Source: Nonomuraea typhae
GTDB taxonomy: Bacteria > Actinomycetota > Actinomycetes > Streptosporangiales > Streptosporangiaceae
Assembly: GCF_009760925.1 (NCBI RefSeq)
Contig: NZ_VRLV01000001.1
Location: 868,001-932,000 of the forward strand
Length of the DNA: 64,000 nucleotides
Direction: 5' to 3'
Every line of letters starts with the position of its first letter. The first letter of the stretch is position 1. This document shows, piece after piece, positions 54,884 through 62,669 of this stretch. A program made the position numbers and the translations under genes. Under the pieces are notes generated by a model. The model was given only the letters and a program-made list of their open reading frames with translations. It had not been told where the DNA came from and made no database searches.

Positions 54884-56854
54884 TCAGCCGGATCGCGGAT
54901 GGAAGACCAGGGCCAGCGAGCGCAGCGCCAGCAGGAACCCGATCAGCAGCAGGACGCCGCCGATGACCGGCAGCAGCCGGATGTTCGGCGTGATCATCGG
55001 CCCGACGTCGGCCACGATGAGGATGATCGAGCCCAGGGTCGCGCTGCCGGCCAGCACGGCGATGACGAGCTGCTGCACCAGCCCGGTCAGGAATCGCCGG
55101 TCGCCGTCGTCGGCCAGGGGCCGCACGTTGACGGAGAGCCTGCCGTGCTCCAGGTCCTCGACGAGGTGGTTGATCCGCCGCGGCAGCCGCTGGAGGACCG
55201 GCAGGTAGCCGGCCAGTCGTTCCTCCAGGTTCGCCCGGACCGCCCCCGGCTCGACCGCCTCGCGCATGAGGGCGCGGCCCTGCTCGCGGGCCGCGCCGAA
55301 CATGTCGAGGTCCGGGCTGATCAGCGCGAGGGTCCCGTCGAGCGCGGCCAGCGCCCTGAAGGCGCCGGCGATCTGCGGCGGTACGGCGAAGCCGTAGTCG
55401 TGCACCACCTTGAGCAGGCTGCCGAACATGCCCGTCGACCCGCCGCGGCCGTACCCGGTCCGATAGCGCACCATGAGCTGGCCGACCTGCCGCTCCAGCT
55501 CCCGCTCGGCCAGCCCGGGCGGCCGGTCGAGCAGCTCGATCAGGGCGTCGGTCGCGGCGATCGCGTCGTCGCGGTCCACGGCCAGCAGCAACATGCCGAG
55601 CGCGGTCCTGGTGGAGTCGTCGAGCCGGCCCACGGAGCCGAAGTCGAGCAGGCCGAGCCCGCCGTCCGCGTCGACCAGGACGTTGCCCGGATGCAGGTCG
55701 GCATGGAAGATCCCGGTGCGGACCTGCTGCCGCAGCACCTCGCTGAGCAGCCGGTGGGCCATCTCCTTGCGCCGCTCCACGCTCAGCCCGGCCAGCACGG
55801 CGCCGGCGGCGCCGACGGGCGTGCCCCGCAGCCGGGTCATGACCAGCAGCGTGCCGCCGGAGTGCTCCTCGACGACCTCGGGTACGGCGATGCCGCTGTC
55901 GAGCGTGGCCGCCACGCTGCGCAGGTTGTCGAGTTCGACCGTGTAGTCGAGTTCCTCGTCCAGCGCTGCCGCGAACCCCTTGGCCAGCGTGAACACCCGC
56001 AGCGAGCGGCCCCACGGGGTGCTGCGCTCCAGCCGGCGGCTGAGCCTCAGGATGATCTCCATGTCGGCGGCGACCTGCGCGCGGGCCCGCGGCCGCTGCA
56101 CCTTGAGCACGACCTCGCGGCCGTCGAGCAGCGTGGCGGCGTGCACCTGGGCGACGGAGGCGGCCGCCATCGGCTCGGGGTCCACGACGGCGAACACCTG
56201 CTCCAGCGGCTTGCCGAGGGCCGTCCGGATGGCCTTCTCGATCTCGGGCCACGGCTCGGGCTCGGCGCTGGTCTGCAGGGTCGCGAGCTGGTCGGCGAAC
56301 TGCTCGGGGATCAGGTCGCGCCGGGTGGAGAGCATCTGGCCGAGCTTGACGAACGTGACGCCGCCCTCGTTGAGCGCCGCCCGCAGCGACCGGGCGATCT
56401 TGCCGGCGCCCTGGTAGGGGTCGGTTCTGCGCCTGCCGCGCAGGTAGCCGCCGAGGCCGTGCCGTACCACGATCTTCATGATCTGCGCGTAGCGGCGGGT
56501 GCGGCGGCGGCGGGCCTTCCAGCCTCTCAGCAGGTCGAGCGGGGACGGGAGCGTGCCCGTGGGGACGACCACCTCCATCATCACGAGGGCGGTGAGGCCG
56601 AGGACGAACACCCACGCGACCACCAGGCTCAGGACGAGGACCGTGGCCGGCATCGAGACCGTGATCCCGTCGTCGGCGACGATGCCGGCGAACTGGGAGA
56701 AGGAGGTGACGGCCGACCCGATGGCGCTGGTCACGAGCATGCCGACGACGATCGTGCGCGGCCAGCCGACCGGGATGCCCAGGGCCCGCCTGGCCACGAT
56801 CGCGGCGAGCCAGGCGGTGAAGGCCAGGCTGAGGGGAGCGAAGAGGTCGACCAT
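54884..56854 (-). CDS. AarF/ABC1/UbiB family atypical kinase
   Basis: The 656-residue protein has three N-terminal helices (LSLAFTAWLAAIVARRAL and two more), a central ABC1 kinase-like domain with KLGQMLSTR, AAASVAQVHAA, EELDYTVELDN, FHADLHPGN and LLDFGSVG, and two C-terminal helices. ABC1 proteins are linked to lipid, quinone or membrane-stress homeostasis. ATG 56854 follows the PadR gene by two bases, so the two form an operon with the regulator first. Confidence 0.92.
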   Translation of the reverse strand: MVDLFAPLSLAFTAWLAAIVARRALGIPVGWPRTIVVGMLVTSAIGSAVTSFSQFAGIVADDGITVSMPATVLVLSLVVAWVFVLGLTALVMMEVVVPTGTLPSPLDLLRGWKARRRRTRRYAQIMKIVVRHGLGGYLRGRRRTDPYQGAGKIARSLRAALNEGGVTFVKLGQMLSTRRDLIPEQFADQLATLQTSAEPEPWPEIEKAIRTALGKPLEQVFAVVDPEPMAAASVAQVHAATLLDGREVVLKVQRPRARAQVAADMEIILRLSRRLERSTPWGRSLRVFTLAKGFAAALDEELDYTVELDNLRSVAATLDSGIAVPEVVEEHSGGTLLVMTRLRGTPVGAAGAVLAGLSVERRKEMAHRLLSEVLRQQVRTGIFHADLHPGNVLVDADGGLGLLDFGSVGRLDDSTRTALGMLLLAVDRDDAIAATDALIELLDRPPGLAERELERQVGQLMVRYRTGYGRGGSTGMFGSLLKVVHDYGFAVPPQIAGAFRALAALDGTLALISPDLDMFGAAREQGRALMREAVEPGAVRANLEERLAGYLPVLQRLPRRINHLVEDLEHGRLSVNVRPLADDGDRRFLTGLVQQLVIAVLAGSATLGSIILIVADVGPMITPNIRLLPVIGGVLLLIGFLLALRSLALVFHPRSG

Positions 56855-56856
56855 AG

Positions 56857-57453
56857 CTAGGAACGCTCCTCGTCCTCGTCCTTTTTGCGCAAGGACTCGA
56901 GCACGCGGGACTCCTCCTGGTCGATCCAGCGCATGGTCGACTTCGTGAAGTGCTTGCCGTAGCGGAACAGCAGTTCCGGCGCACCCAGCGAGGCGGCCTG
57001 CTCGGCCTCGGGCAGCTGGTCGCCCGGCAGCACCGCGTCGATCACCTTCTCGAACTGGGAGAAGATCTTCTTGCGTTCCTCGAGGAGGCGGCCGACGAGG
57101 TCCGGGCTGGCGGCGCCGGCGAAGAAGAGCTTGACCAGGTTCTCGTCCCTGATCTGGACGGGGGAGGACAGCGACTCCAGCCAGGCGCGCAGCGCGGCGC
57201 GGCCGGCGTCGGTGATCTCCCACCGCTGACGCGAGCGCGGCCCCTCCGCCTCACCGTCGGGCCGGATGAGGCCCTGCTCGGCCAGGTGGCGCAGCTGGGG
57301 GTAGAGCTGGCCGTTGCTGATGCCCCAGAACGCCTCCATCGACCGTTTGGCGGCCCGCAGGATCTCGTACCCGGACTGCGCCTTCAACGACAGGAAGCCG
57401 AGAATCGCCCACGCGGTGGGGGTCAGGTCTGGCAGGTGATCGTCGTGTGCCAT
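56857..57453 (-). CDS. PadR family transcriptional regulator
   Basis: The 198-residue protein has the PadR winged helix (TAWAILGFLSLKAQSGYEIL, FWGISNGQLYPQLRHLAEQG, RQRWEITDAGRAAL) and a C-terminal helical dimerisation region. It precedes the ABC1 kinase by two bases and likely controls it. On the minus strand TATTAT (57468-57463) lies nine bases before the ATG, with no ribosome-binding site, fitting a leaderless message. Confidence 0.9.
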   Translation of the reverse strand: MAHDDHLPDLTPTAWAILGFLSLKAQSGYEILRAAKRSMEAFWGISNGQLYPQLRHLAEQGLIRPDGEAEGPRSRQRWEITDAGRAALRAWLESLSSPVQIRDENLVKLFFAGAASPDLVGRLLEERKKIFSQFEKVIDAVLPGDQLPEAEQAASLGAPELLFRYGKHFTKSTMRWIDQEESRVLESLRKKDEDEERS

Positions 57454-57455
57454 GC

Positions 57456-57501
57456 GGTCAGCATAATAGGTCTAGGAGATATATGTCGTAGTTCGCTGAC
57501 C
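57456..57501. promoter_or_regulatory. inverted repeat and -10 box before padR
   Basis: GGTCAGC (57456-57462) and GCTGACC (57495-57501) flank an AT-rich spacer that includes TATTAT (minus strand) as a probable -10 box. A PadR self-operator is inferred. Confidence 0.4.
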
Positions 57502-57530
57502 TGGTCACACTTTCCGGGTTTGGTGCATGC

Positions 57531-57881
57531 TTACATGTCTGGCAGGCATATGACGCGGTGAGTCACGGCAGGTGTGCCCCGCGCCGGATCGCCCGGGTAG
57601 TGCCGCAGCCGGCTCGCCAGGTCGGTCTCCTCGCCGGCCTCGGCCGCCATGTACACCGCCTGCCCTTCGCCGGGCCGTACCCCGGAGTCGAAGATCACGA
57701 TGCCGGCCTCGGGACGTACGGCGAGGTTGCGGGAGCGCGCCGCCTCGGGGGCCGAGATCCACAGGAAGTCCCGGTAGCCCGCGTGGGCGGAGAAGACCGG
57801 GGCGGCCCACGGCGTTCCCGGCTCGCCGGCGGTGCCGACGGCTTCGTCGATGATCGCCTTGGCGGTGTCCGCGAGCGTCAT
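57531..57881 (-). CDS. PPOX-fold flavin/pyridoxamine oxidase-like protein, C-terminally short
   Basis: The 116-residue product starts TLADTAKAIIDEAVGTAG and has PWAAPVFSAHAGYRDFLWIS, ARSRNLAVRPEAGIVIFDSG and QAVYMAAEAGEE, the first two thirds of a pyridoxamine-5'-phosphate-oxidase-like barrel. Family members continue with an RLYRA...W or RLYRA...MLCP segment; here the chain ends with THRVICLPDM instead, so about 40 residues seem lost. It overlaps the upstream acetyltransferase stop by ATGA. Confidence 0.55.
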   Translation of the reverse strand: MTLADTAKAIIDEAVGTAGEPGTPWAAPVFSAHAGYRDFLWISAPEAARSRNLAVRPEAGIVIFDSGVRPGEGQAVYMAAEAGEETDLASRLRHYPGDPARGTPAVTHRVICLPDM

Positions 57882-58422
57882 GGCGCCTCCGTGGGACGGT
57901 CGGTGCGGTAAACGTAGTGGGCGGGGGCGTCGATCGGGTTGTCGGGTTCCAGGTCGCCCTCGCCGACCCGGCGCAGCCCGGCCTTCTCCAGGGCGCGCCA
58001 CGACGCCGTGTTGGCCGCGACCACGGGGACCACGATGCAGGTGGCGGACGGGTGCTCGGCCCAGGTGCGCTCGACGAAGCGGCGGATCATCTCCGCGCCG
58101 ATGCCCCTGCCCACCTGCTGCGGATCGCCGATCAGGTAGTCGATCGTCAGGGCGCCGTCCGGGACCTCGGCGATGGCCGCCAGCTCGGCCCGGTAGTCCG
58201 GGTAGTCCGCCAGGCGCGAGCGCTGGAACAGGCCCAGCGGCCGGCCGTACCGGGAGACCAGCAGGTCCTCGGACGGCTCCTCGCCCCTGATCACGCCGCC
58301 GAAGTCGCGGGCCACCGCCTCCGCGGAGGTCTCGTGGTTCCACCAGCGGGCCACGTGCGCTGCCGGAGCCATTCCGCCAGCAGCGGGAAGTCCCCCTCGC
58401 GCAGCGGGCGCCATGTGAACAT
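57878..58422 (-). pseudogene. GNAT acetyltransferase (AAC(6')-like), one frameshift
   Basis: ATG 58422, with GGAGGAAG before it, reads MFTWRPLREGDFPLLAEWL, the classic start of AAC(6')/IucB-type GNAT proteins. The frame is then lost; one base further on, near 58370, the family sequence continues as HVARWWNHETSAEAVARDFG and on through GRPLGLFQRSRLADYPDY, the acetyl-CoA site QVGRGIGAEMIRRF and NTASWRALEKAGL, ending at 57878. A single missing base explains it. The downstream frame alone gives an N-terminus without family features. It could be a true mutation or a sequence error. Confidence 0.65.
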
Positions 58423-58976
58423 CAGCTTCCTCCGGTGGTGAGGTGGCGGCGGTAGTACCTGGCCTGCCGGTCCCGGTGGCCGCAGGAGGGGTGGCACCAG
58501 CGGCGGCGTGAATGGTTCTTGACGAACAGCAGCGAGCAGCCCGGGCCCTCGCAGCGCCGCAGGCTGGCCGCGTCCGGTCCCGCCAGCAGCTCGACGCAGC
58601 AGGTGGCGAGGCGGCCGAGCGCGGCGGTGCTGCCGCCGGTGGTGTCGATCCAGCGGGCGGCGGGTGCCTGGCCGGCGGGCCAGATGAGGCGCAGGTAGGC
58701 GGGGGCGGCCGCGGCGAAGGTGTTGACCAGTTCGACGGCGTCGGGGGCGGGCGCCTCTCCGGCGGCGGCCGCCGACAGCAGGCAGCGGATGCCGTCGCGC
58801 AGGGCGCGGACGCGGCCGGCGTGATGTCCCATCCGGCCGTGCCCGGGAACGAGCAGGGCGAACCAGGCGTCGATCCACTCCGCGTGCCGGAAGAAGTCCT
58901 CGTCGCCGTAGAGGGTGTTGGCCAGTTCCACGACGAGAGGTTCGGTTCCGAGGATGGGAAACTCAGGATCGGTCAC
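58422..58976 (-). CDS. CGNR zinc-finger / ABATE domain regulator
   Basis: The 184-residue protein has an N-terminal ABATE domain (VVELANTLYGDEDFFRHAEW) and a C-terminal treble-clef finger with Cys in RCEGPGCSLLFVK, then WCHPSCGHRDRQARYYRR. The hallmark CGNR reads CGHR here, a small change. GTG 58976 is preferred to a TTG at 59003 because an 8-bp inverted repeat lies just upstream. It overlaps the acetyltransferase start (TGATG), giving an operon with the next two genes. A DNA-binding role is inferred. Confidence 0.8.
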   Translation of the reverse strand: MTDPEFPILGTEPLVVELANTLYGDEDFFRHAEWIDAWFALLVPGHGRMGHHAGRVRALRDGIRCLLSAAAAGEAPAPDAVELVNTFAAAAPAYLRLIWPAGQAPAARWIDTTGGSTAALGRLATCCVELLAGPDAASLRRCEGPGCSLLFVKNHSRRRWCHPSCGHRDRQARYYRRHLTTGGS

Positions 58977-58980
58977 GATG

Positions 58981-59010
58981 CTGACGGTAGCATGCTTTCT
59001 CAACCGTCAG
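58981..59010. promoter_or_regulatory. CTGACGGT / ACCGTCAG operator before the CGNR gene
   Basis: The arms at 58981-58988 and 59003-59010 are perfect reverse complements with a 14-bp spacer, five bases upstream of GTG 58976. The spacing fits a dimeric regulator, possibly the CGNR protein itself. Confidence 0.5.
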
Positions 59011-59059
59011 TATCGGGAGAGGCGTTGACTCCGCCGGATAGATCATTGACAGTGCGCTT

Positions 59060-59896
59060 GTGGCGTTACCTTCCTCGAACGTCCCCGGCCGCAGAGCCGG
59101 CATCCTCATCACGATCGCCGCCGCCGCGGTGCTGCTGGCGGTCCTGTTCGCCGCCTACCAGCTGCTGCCCCGGGCGCCGGTCAAGCTGGCCGCCGTACCG
59201 GAGGGGGCGCTGCCCCAGCAGAGCCGGATCTGGGTGATCCTCTGCGGCAAGGGCAGCCCCCAGAAGACCTGCGCGCTCAACGTCGGCGCGGACTTCACGC
59301 GGACGTCGATCGAGGACGTCCTCAAGGACAAGGCGTACGTCACCTCCATGAGGTTCGTCTCCAGCCAGGACGCCTATCGCTGGAGCAGGCTGGCCAAGCT
59401 GCCCGAGGAGATGGTGGCCGGCGAGCTGGACGGGCCGCAGTGGTTCGAGATCACCCTGAAGGACGTCAGCACCGCCGGGGCCGTGGCCAAGGTCATGGGC
59501 GAGTTCCCCGGCGTCGCCAGCGCCACCCGGACCACGGTCGACTTCTGGGCGGGCAGGGCCGAGATCAACCTCATGCTCTGCCCGCGCAGGCAGTCGGACG
59601 TGCTGCCCGCCGCCTCGTGCAAGGGACGAGGGGCGGCCAGCGAGGCCGAGAAGCGCGCCATCGGCCGGCTTCTCGACGATTCGCCCCGGGTCCAGCGCTT
59701 CTTCTTCGTCAACCACGCCAGGGCGACGCTCGAGGACGACAACCAGAGCCCGGTCTTCACCTCGGGACGGACCCACCCGGACGAGATCCGCGAATCCTTC
59801 AAGATCAAACTAGCCTCCGCCCAGCCTTCGGACGACCTGATCAAGCGGCTCAAGACCATGCCGGGCGTGGCCACGATCGGCCCGATCTTCCCCTGA
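59060..59896 (+). CDS. membrane-anchored protein with two FtsX-extracellular-like domains
   Basis: The 278-residue protein has one N-terminal helix (ILITIAAAAVLLAVLFAAYQ, about 15-35) and two copies of a domain resembling the FtsX extracellular region. Copy 1 (about 55-155) includes TSMRFVSSQDAYRWSRL and VAKVMGEFPGVASA; copy 2 (about 165-278) includes VQRFFFVNHARATLE and LIKRLKTMPGVATIG. Each copy starts with a Cys pair (LCGKGSPQKTC and LCPRRQSDVLPAASC). There are no further helices and no FtsE, unlike cell-division FtsX. GTG 59060 is the only suitable start. It may regulate a cell-wall hydrolase, as FtsX does, but this is inference. Confidence 0.8.
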   Translation: MALPSSNVPGRRAGILITIAAAAVLLAVLFAAYQLLPRAPVKLAAVPEGALPQQSRIWVILCGKGSPQKTCALNVGADFTRTSIEDVLKDKAYVTSMRFVSSQDAYRWSRLAKLPEEMVAGELDGPQWFEITLKDVSTAGAVAKVMGEFPGVASATRTTVDFWAGRAEINLMLCPRRQSDVLPAASCKGRGAASEAEKRAIGRLLDDSPRVQRFFFVNHARATLEDDNQSPVFTSGRTHPDEIRESFKIKLASAQPSDDLIKRLKTMPGVATIGPIFP

Positions 59897-59921
59897 CCGC
59901 GCAGGGCCCGGGCCGGTCGGG

Positions 59922-60878
59922 TCAGCCCAGTACCGAGAGGCTGTGGCAGTGGTGGGCGACGAGCGCGCTCAGCCCGGGCGCGAGGGCGATCGCCGCGGGA
60001 CCGGCCACGAGCAGCGCGACCGCCGCCAGGCCCGTGGCCCTCTCGTACCCGCACAGCGGTACGGCCGGCTGGAGCATACGGCGTACCCGGGCGAGGGCCG
60101 TCTCCCCGGCGGCGCCGAGCGCGAAGGCCGGGGCGCGGCCGGTGGCCAGGCTCACCAGGGCGGCCGCGATGTGCACCCGCGGATGGCGGCGGGCGGCCAC
60201 GTCGTCGGCCCGCAGCTCGACCAGCCGCACCACCTCGTCCCGGGCCCCGGTGAACAGCGGCAGCCGGGGAAACGCCCGGCTCAGGCCGTCGGCCAGAGCC
60301 AGCACCAGGTGATGCCGCCCCGCGATGTGCGCCCGCTCGTGGGCGAGGACGGCGGCCAGGCACTCCGGGGACAGGGTGCCCAGCGCGGCCGTGGTGACGA
60401 CGGTCTCCGGCCGGCGGCCCGGCAGGCAGTAGGCGAGCGGCTCGCCGTACTCCAGGACGGTCGCGCCGAGCTCGCCGTTGTAGCGGCCGAGCAGGCGCAG
60501 CATCCCCGCGTGCCGGCGGCGCTCGCGCCACGCCGTGAACAGCACCGCCGCCGTGCAGAAGCCCGCCCTGGCCATGATCAGCGAGCTCGCGGCGAGCGCC
60601 GGCCACGAGCCGGCGGGGATCGACGCGGCGTCGAAGCCCTCCTCCAGCATGGCGAAGCAGGCTTCGATGAGGCCGGCGAGCTCGTGGCCGAGGGTGTCGG
60701 CGGGGACCGCGGTCGCGACCGACGCGAGGGCGGCCGAGGCGATCGCGGACGCGCACGCCGCCAGCCACAGCGAGATCGCCAGCCGCGGCGCACGGTCCGA
60801 CCAGTGCGCCCTGGCCAGCAGCCGGGGCAGAAGCGTCGTGGCGAGCAACGTGTAGACCGCAAGAATGGCCGCGATCAT
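59922..60878 (-). CDS. M56 family membrane metallopeptidase (BlaR1/MecR1-like)
   Basis: The 318-residue membrane protein has several helices and the zinc site HERAHIAG (HExxH), with EVVRLVELRADDVAA giving the third ligand. It lacks a penicillin-binding sensor domain, as usual for actinobacterial forms. It overlaps the BlaI gene by ATGA, so the pair is a sensor-protease plus repressor unit: on a membrane signal the protease is expected to inactivate BlaI. What signal it reads is unknown. Confidence 0.9.
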   Translation of the reverse strand: MIAAILAVYTLLATTLLPRLLARAHWSDRAPRLAISLWLAACASAIASAALASVATAVPADTLGHELAGLIEACFAMLEEGFDAASIPAGSWPALAASSLIMARAGFCTAAVLFTAWRERRRHAGMLRLLGRYNGELGATVLEYGEPLAYCLPGRRPETVVTTAALGTLSPECLAAVLAHERAHIAGRHHLVLALADGLSRAFPRLPLFTGARDEVVRLVELRADDVAARRHPRVHIAAALVSLATGRAPAFALGAAGETALARVRRMLQPAVPLCGYERATGLAAVALLVAGPAAIALAPGLSALVAHHCHSLSVLG

Positions 60879-61249
60879 GAATGTGGCCTCCGCAGGGGGA
60901 ACACCCGGAGCGCGGTCTCAAGCGCCGCGGCCTCCTCGGGACTGAGCCGCTCCAGAAAGTGCACCAGCGTCGCCGCCTGGTTGCCGCTGCCGGCTAACGT
61001 CTCGCGCATCTGCTGGGCGGTGAATGCCTCCTTGGTCAGCAGCGGCTCGTAGACGTACGCCTTGCCCTGGGGGCGGCGCTTCAGGAAGCCCTTCTTGTAC
61101 AGCTTGTCCATCACGGTCATGACGGTCGTGTAGGCGAGGTCCCGGTCGCGCCGCAGGTCCTCCAGCACGTTCCGCACCGACGCCGGCCGATGGTAGGACC
61201 ACAGGAGATCCATGATCGCCGTCTCCAGTCCACCCAGGCCGCGTGTCAT
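60875..61249 (-). CDS. BlaI/MecI/CopY family repressor
   Basis: The 124-residue winged-helix repressor shows LGGLETAIMDLLWSYHRPAS, LAYTTVMTVMDKLYKKGFLK and RRPQGKAYVYEPLL, then a helical dimerisation tail with RETLAGSGNQAATLVHFLER. It precedes the M56 protease gene and an imperfect palindrome 27 bp upstream of its start is a good operator. Autorepression of the two-gene unit is inferred. Confidence 0.92.
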   Translation of the reverse strand: MTRGLGGLETAIMDLLWSYHRPASVRNVLEDLRRDRDLAYTTVMTVMDKLYKKGFLKRRPQGKAYVYEPLLTKEAFTAQQMRETLAGSGNQAATLVHFLERLSPEEAAALETALRVFPLRRPHS

Positions 61250-61264
61250 GATCGCCCTCCCGTC

Positions 61265-61780
61265 TCAGGGTACTATCTGCGATCGTAGACGCTCTGGCCG
61301 GGTACGGCGCCGCCAGCCGTACCTCGTCAGGCCGCGCGGCTTGTACACGGAGAGAACCGTCGCGATCACCAGCACCGCCGTGCCTCCGATCGAGTGGGGC
61401 AGTGTCGTCGGCAGGAGGCGGGGGTCGGCACTGGTCAGCCCTGCCTCGGCCAGGGAGCTCACCGTCCGGCTCTCGACCACCAGGACAACGGTGGCGGCGG
61501 CGGTGAGCACGAACTTCACCACCACCCAGTAGTGCCGCACCAGCCCCCACGGCGTGCCCAGGGCGTTGACCAGCCCGACGGCCAGGGAGGCCACGGCCAG
61601 CGGCACGATCGCGAACCGGACCAGCACGTCCATGGCCGTGTACGCGCTGCGGACGGCCGGGGTGTCCGTGCTGAGGGTGGCGGTGAGGTCGAGGGCCAGG
61701 TAGGCGAGGACCGCGCCGAGCCACCCGACGGAGGTGGTGATGTGCGTGGTCAGGATGAGTTTGCGCAGGCTGGGTGACAT
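61265..61780 (-). CDS. DUF2269-like four-helix membrane protein
   Basis: The 171-residue protein starts at ATG 61780 (a longer upstream frame is low-complexity and rejected). It has four hydrophobic helices beginning HITTSVGWLGAVLAYLAL, with LVRHYWVVVKFVLTAAATV near 95, a pattern of DUF2269-type or related heme-less membrane proteins. The C-terminal tail is basic. It ends 15 bp before the BlaI gene, and the BlaI operator candidate lies inside its last codons. Confidence 0.7.
   Translation of the reverse strand: MSPSLRKLILTTHITTSVGWLGAVLAYLALDLTATLSTDTPAVRSAYTAMDVLVRFAIVPLAVASLAVGLVNALGTPWGLVRHYWVVVKFVLTAAATVVLVVESRTVSSLAEAGLTSADPRLLPTTLPHSIGGTAVLVIATVLSVYKPRGLTRYGWRRRTRPERLRSQIVP
61276..61289. 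promoter_or_regulatory. putative BlaI operator TCTGCGATCGTAGA
   Basis: The 14-mer is palindromic at 12 of 14 positions around CGATCG and lies 27 bp upstream of the BlaI start, within the 3' codons of the upstream membrane-protein gene. BlaI-type repressors bind similar TAC/GTA-flanked sites. Confidence 0.5.
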
Positions 61781-62381
61781 CGCGGGCGGGGCTCCGTGGT
61801 GGTGGGCGGTCGGGGTGGGGCGGCGCTGGCCGGTCGGGATCACGCGTACGGCCCCATGACGACGACCGGCACCGGCACCCACACCGACGGTGCCGATGTG
61901 GGTGCCGGGGCCGGTGCCGGTGCCGGGACCGAGGCCGGGGCCGGGATGGAGCCGACGGCCTGGGTGGAGGTCGAGGCTGAGAGCAGATCTGGCGCCGGGA
62001 CTCGGGCGGATGCGGGAGGCGGGACCGGGGGCGGAGGCGGTGGCTGGGGTCGGGGTGGACGCGGGAGGCGGGAGGCGGGACCGGGGGAGGCGGTGACTGG
62101 GTCGGCGCGGAGGCGGGAGGCGGGACCGGGGTGGATGCAGAGGCCGGGGCAGGGGCGGACGCGGGGAGGGAGGTGGATGTAGGGGCCGAGGTGGATGCCG
62201 GGGCCGGGGCGGAGGCGGGGAGTGGGGTGGATGTAGGGGCTGGGGTGGAGACGGGGAGCGGGACTCGGGCGGACGCAGGGGCCGGTCACGAGGTGGAGAC
62301 GGGGAGCGGGACTCGGGCGGACGCAGGGGCCGGTCACGAGGTGGAGACGGGGAGCGGGACTCGGGCGGACGCAGGGGCCGG
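61781..62381. other. G-rich low-complexity region without a convincing gene
   Basis: Between the DUF2269-like and small membrane-protein genes the plus strand is dominated by G-runs such as GGGGCCGGGGCGGAGGCGGG, with many short degenerate GGTGGATG/GCGGAC-like words. Open frames exist on both strands but encode only Gly/Ala-rich or Pro/Arg-rich repeats, break into two frames on the plus strand, and lack ribosome-binding sites. Several G-quadruplexes could form on the plus strand. The end of the region contains the 48-bp tandem repeat listed separately. Confidence 0.6.
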
Positions 62382-62387
62382 TCACGA
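62244..62387. repeat. 48-bp perfect tandem repeat, three copies
   Basis: Units at 62244-62291, 62292-62339 and 62340-62387 are identical. Each begins GGTGGAGACGGGGAGCGGG and ends GGCCGGTCACGA. The length is a multiple of three. A shorter, degenerate form of the unit precedes the array. The last copy abuts the stop codon of the small membrane-protein gene. Confidence 0.9.
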
Positions 62388-62591
62388 GGTGGCGGCGGGA
62401 GTGGAAGCCAGTGCCGGCGCTGGGGGTGGGGGTGTGTTCGGCGGCTGGGGGAGGGAGGCGTGGCGGCCGGGGCCGTGGGGGCCGCCGATGCCGAAGACCT
62501 GGGCGATGAGGAACGCCAGGACCAGGATGGCCACGGCGATCGCGGAAACCTTCACCCACCTCGGGGCTCGTGGCGGTGTCTGGGACGACAT
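62382..62591 (-). CDS. small single-helix membrane protein with Pro-rich tail
   Basis: The 69-residue protein starts at ATG 62591 with GGAGAAC before it. It reads RWVKVSAIAVAILVLAFLIA as one membrane helix, then a His/Gly/Pro tail (GGPHGPGRHASLPQPPNTPP). Similar short proteins occur next to TetR genes in actinomycetes. The stop codon lies inside the first repeat unit on this strand, so the repeat may have replaced a longer end. Its promoter region holds TetR-type sites. Confidence 0.7.
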   Translation of the reverse strand: MSSQTPPRAPRWVKVSAIAVAILVLAFLIAQVFGIGGPHGPGRHASLPQPPNTPPPPAPALASTPAATS

Positions 62592-62610
62592 GATGTTCTC
62601 CTTTTTGCGA

Positions 62611-62656
62611 GACAATATGTCACGGCGCGAGACATCTGTCACGACCCTGTCGTGAC
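62611..62656. promoter_or_regulatory. stacked TetR-type operators
   Basis: GACAATATGTC lies at 62611-62621, GACATCTGTC at 62631-62640, and a perfect GTCACGAC-CCT-GTCGTGAC repeat at 62638-62656. All lie between the small membrane-protein gene and the TetR gene, and TATGCT at 62658-62663 is a likely -10 box of the TetR gene. Autoregulation and control of the divergent gene are inferred. Confidence 0.55.
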
Positions 62657-62669
62657 GTATGCTTAGCCG

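Noticed and set aside
62244..62387. CRISPR-like array
   Set aside because: The copies are contiguous 48-bp units with no unique spacers and no cas genes are nearby.
61840..62559. 239-residue Pro/Arg/His-rich frame on the minus strand
   Set aside because: Low complexity created by the G-rich repeats, no ribosome-binding site, and it overlaps the small membrane-protein gene in another frame.
62131..62655. Gly/Ala-rich plus-strand frame with three 16-residue repeats
   Set aside because: The 48-bp repeat keeps any frame open; the frame runs antisense over the small membrane protein and the TetR operators.
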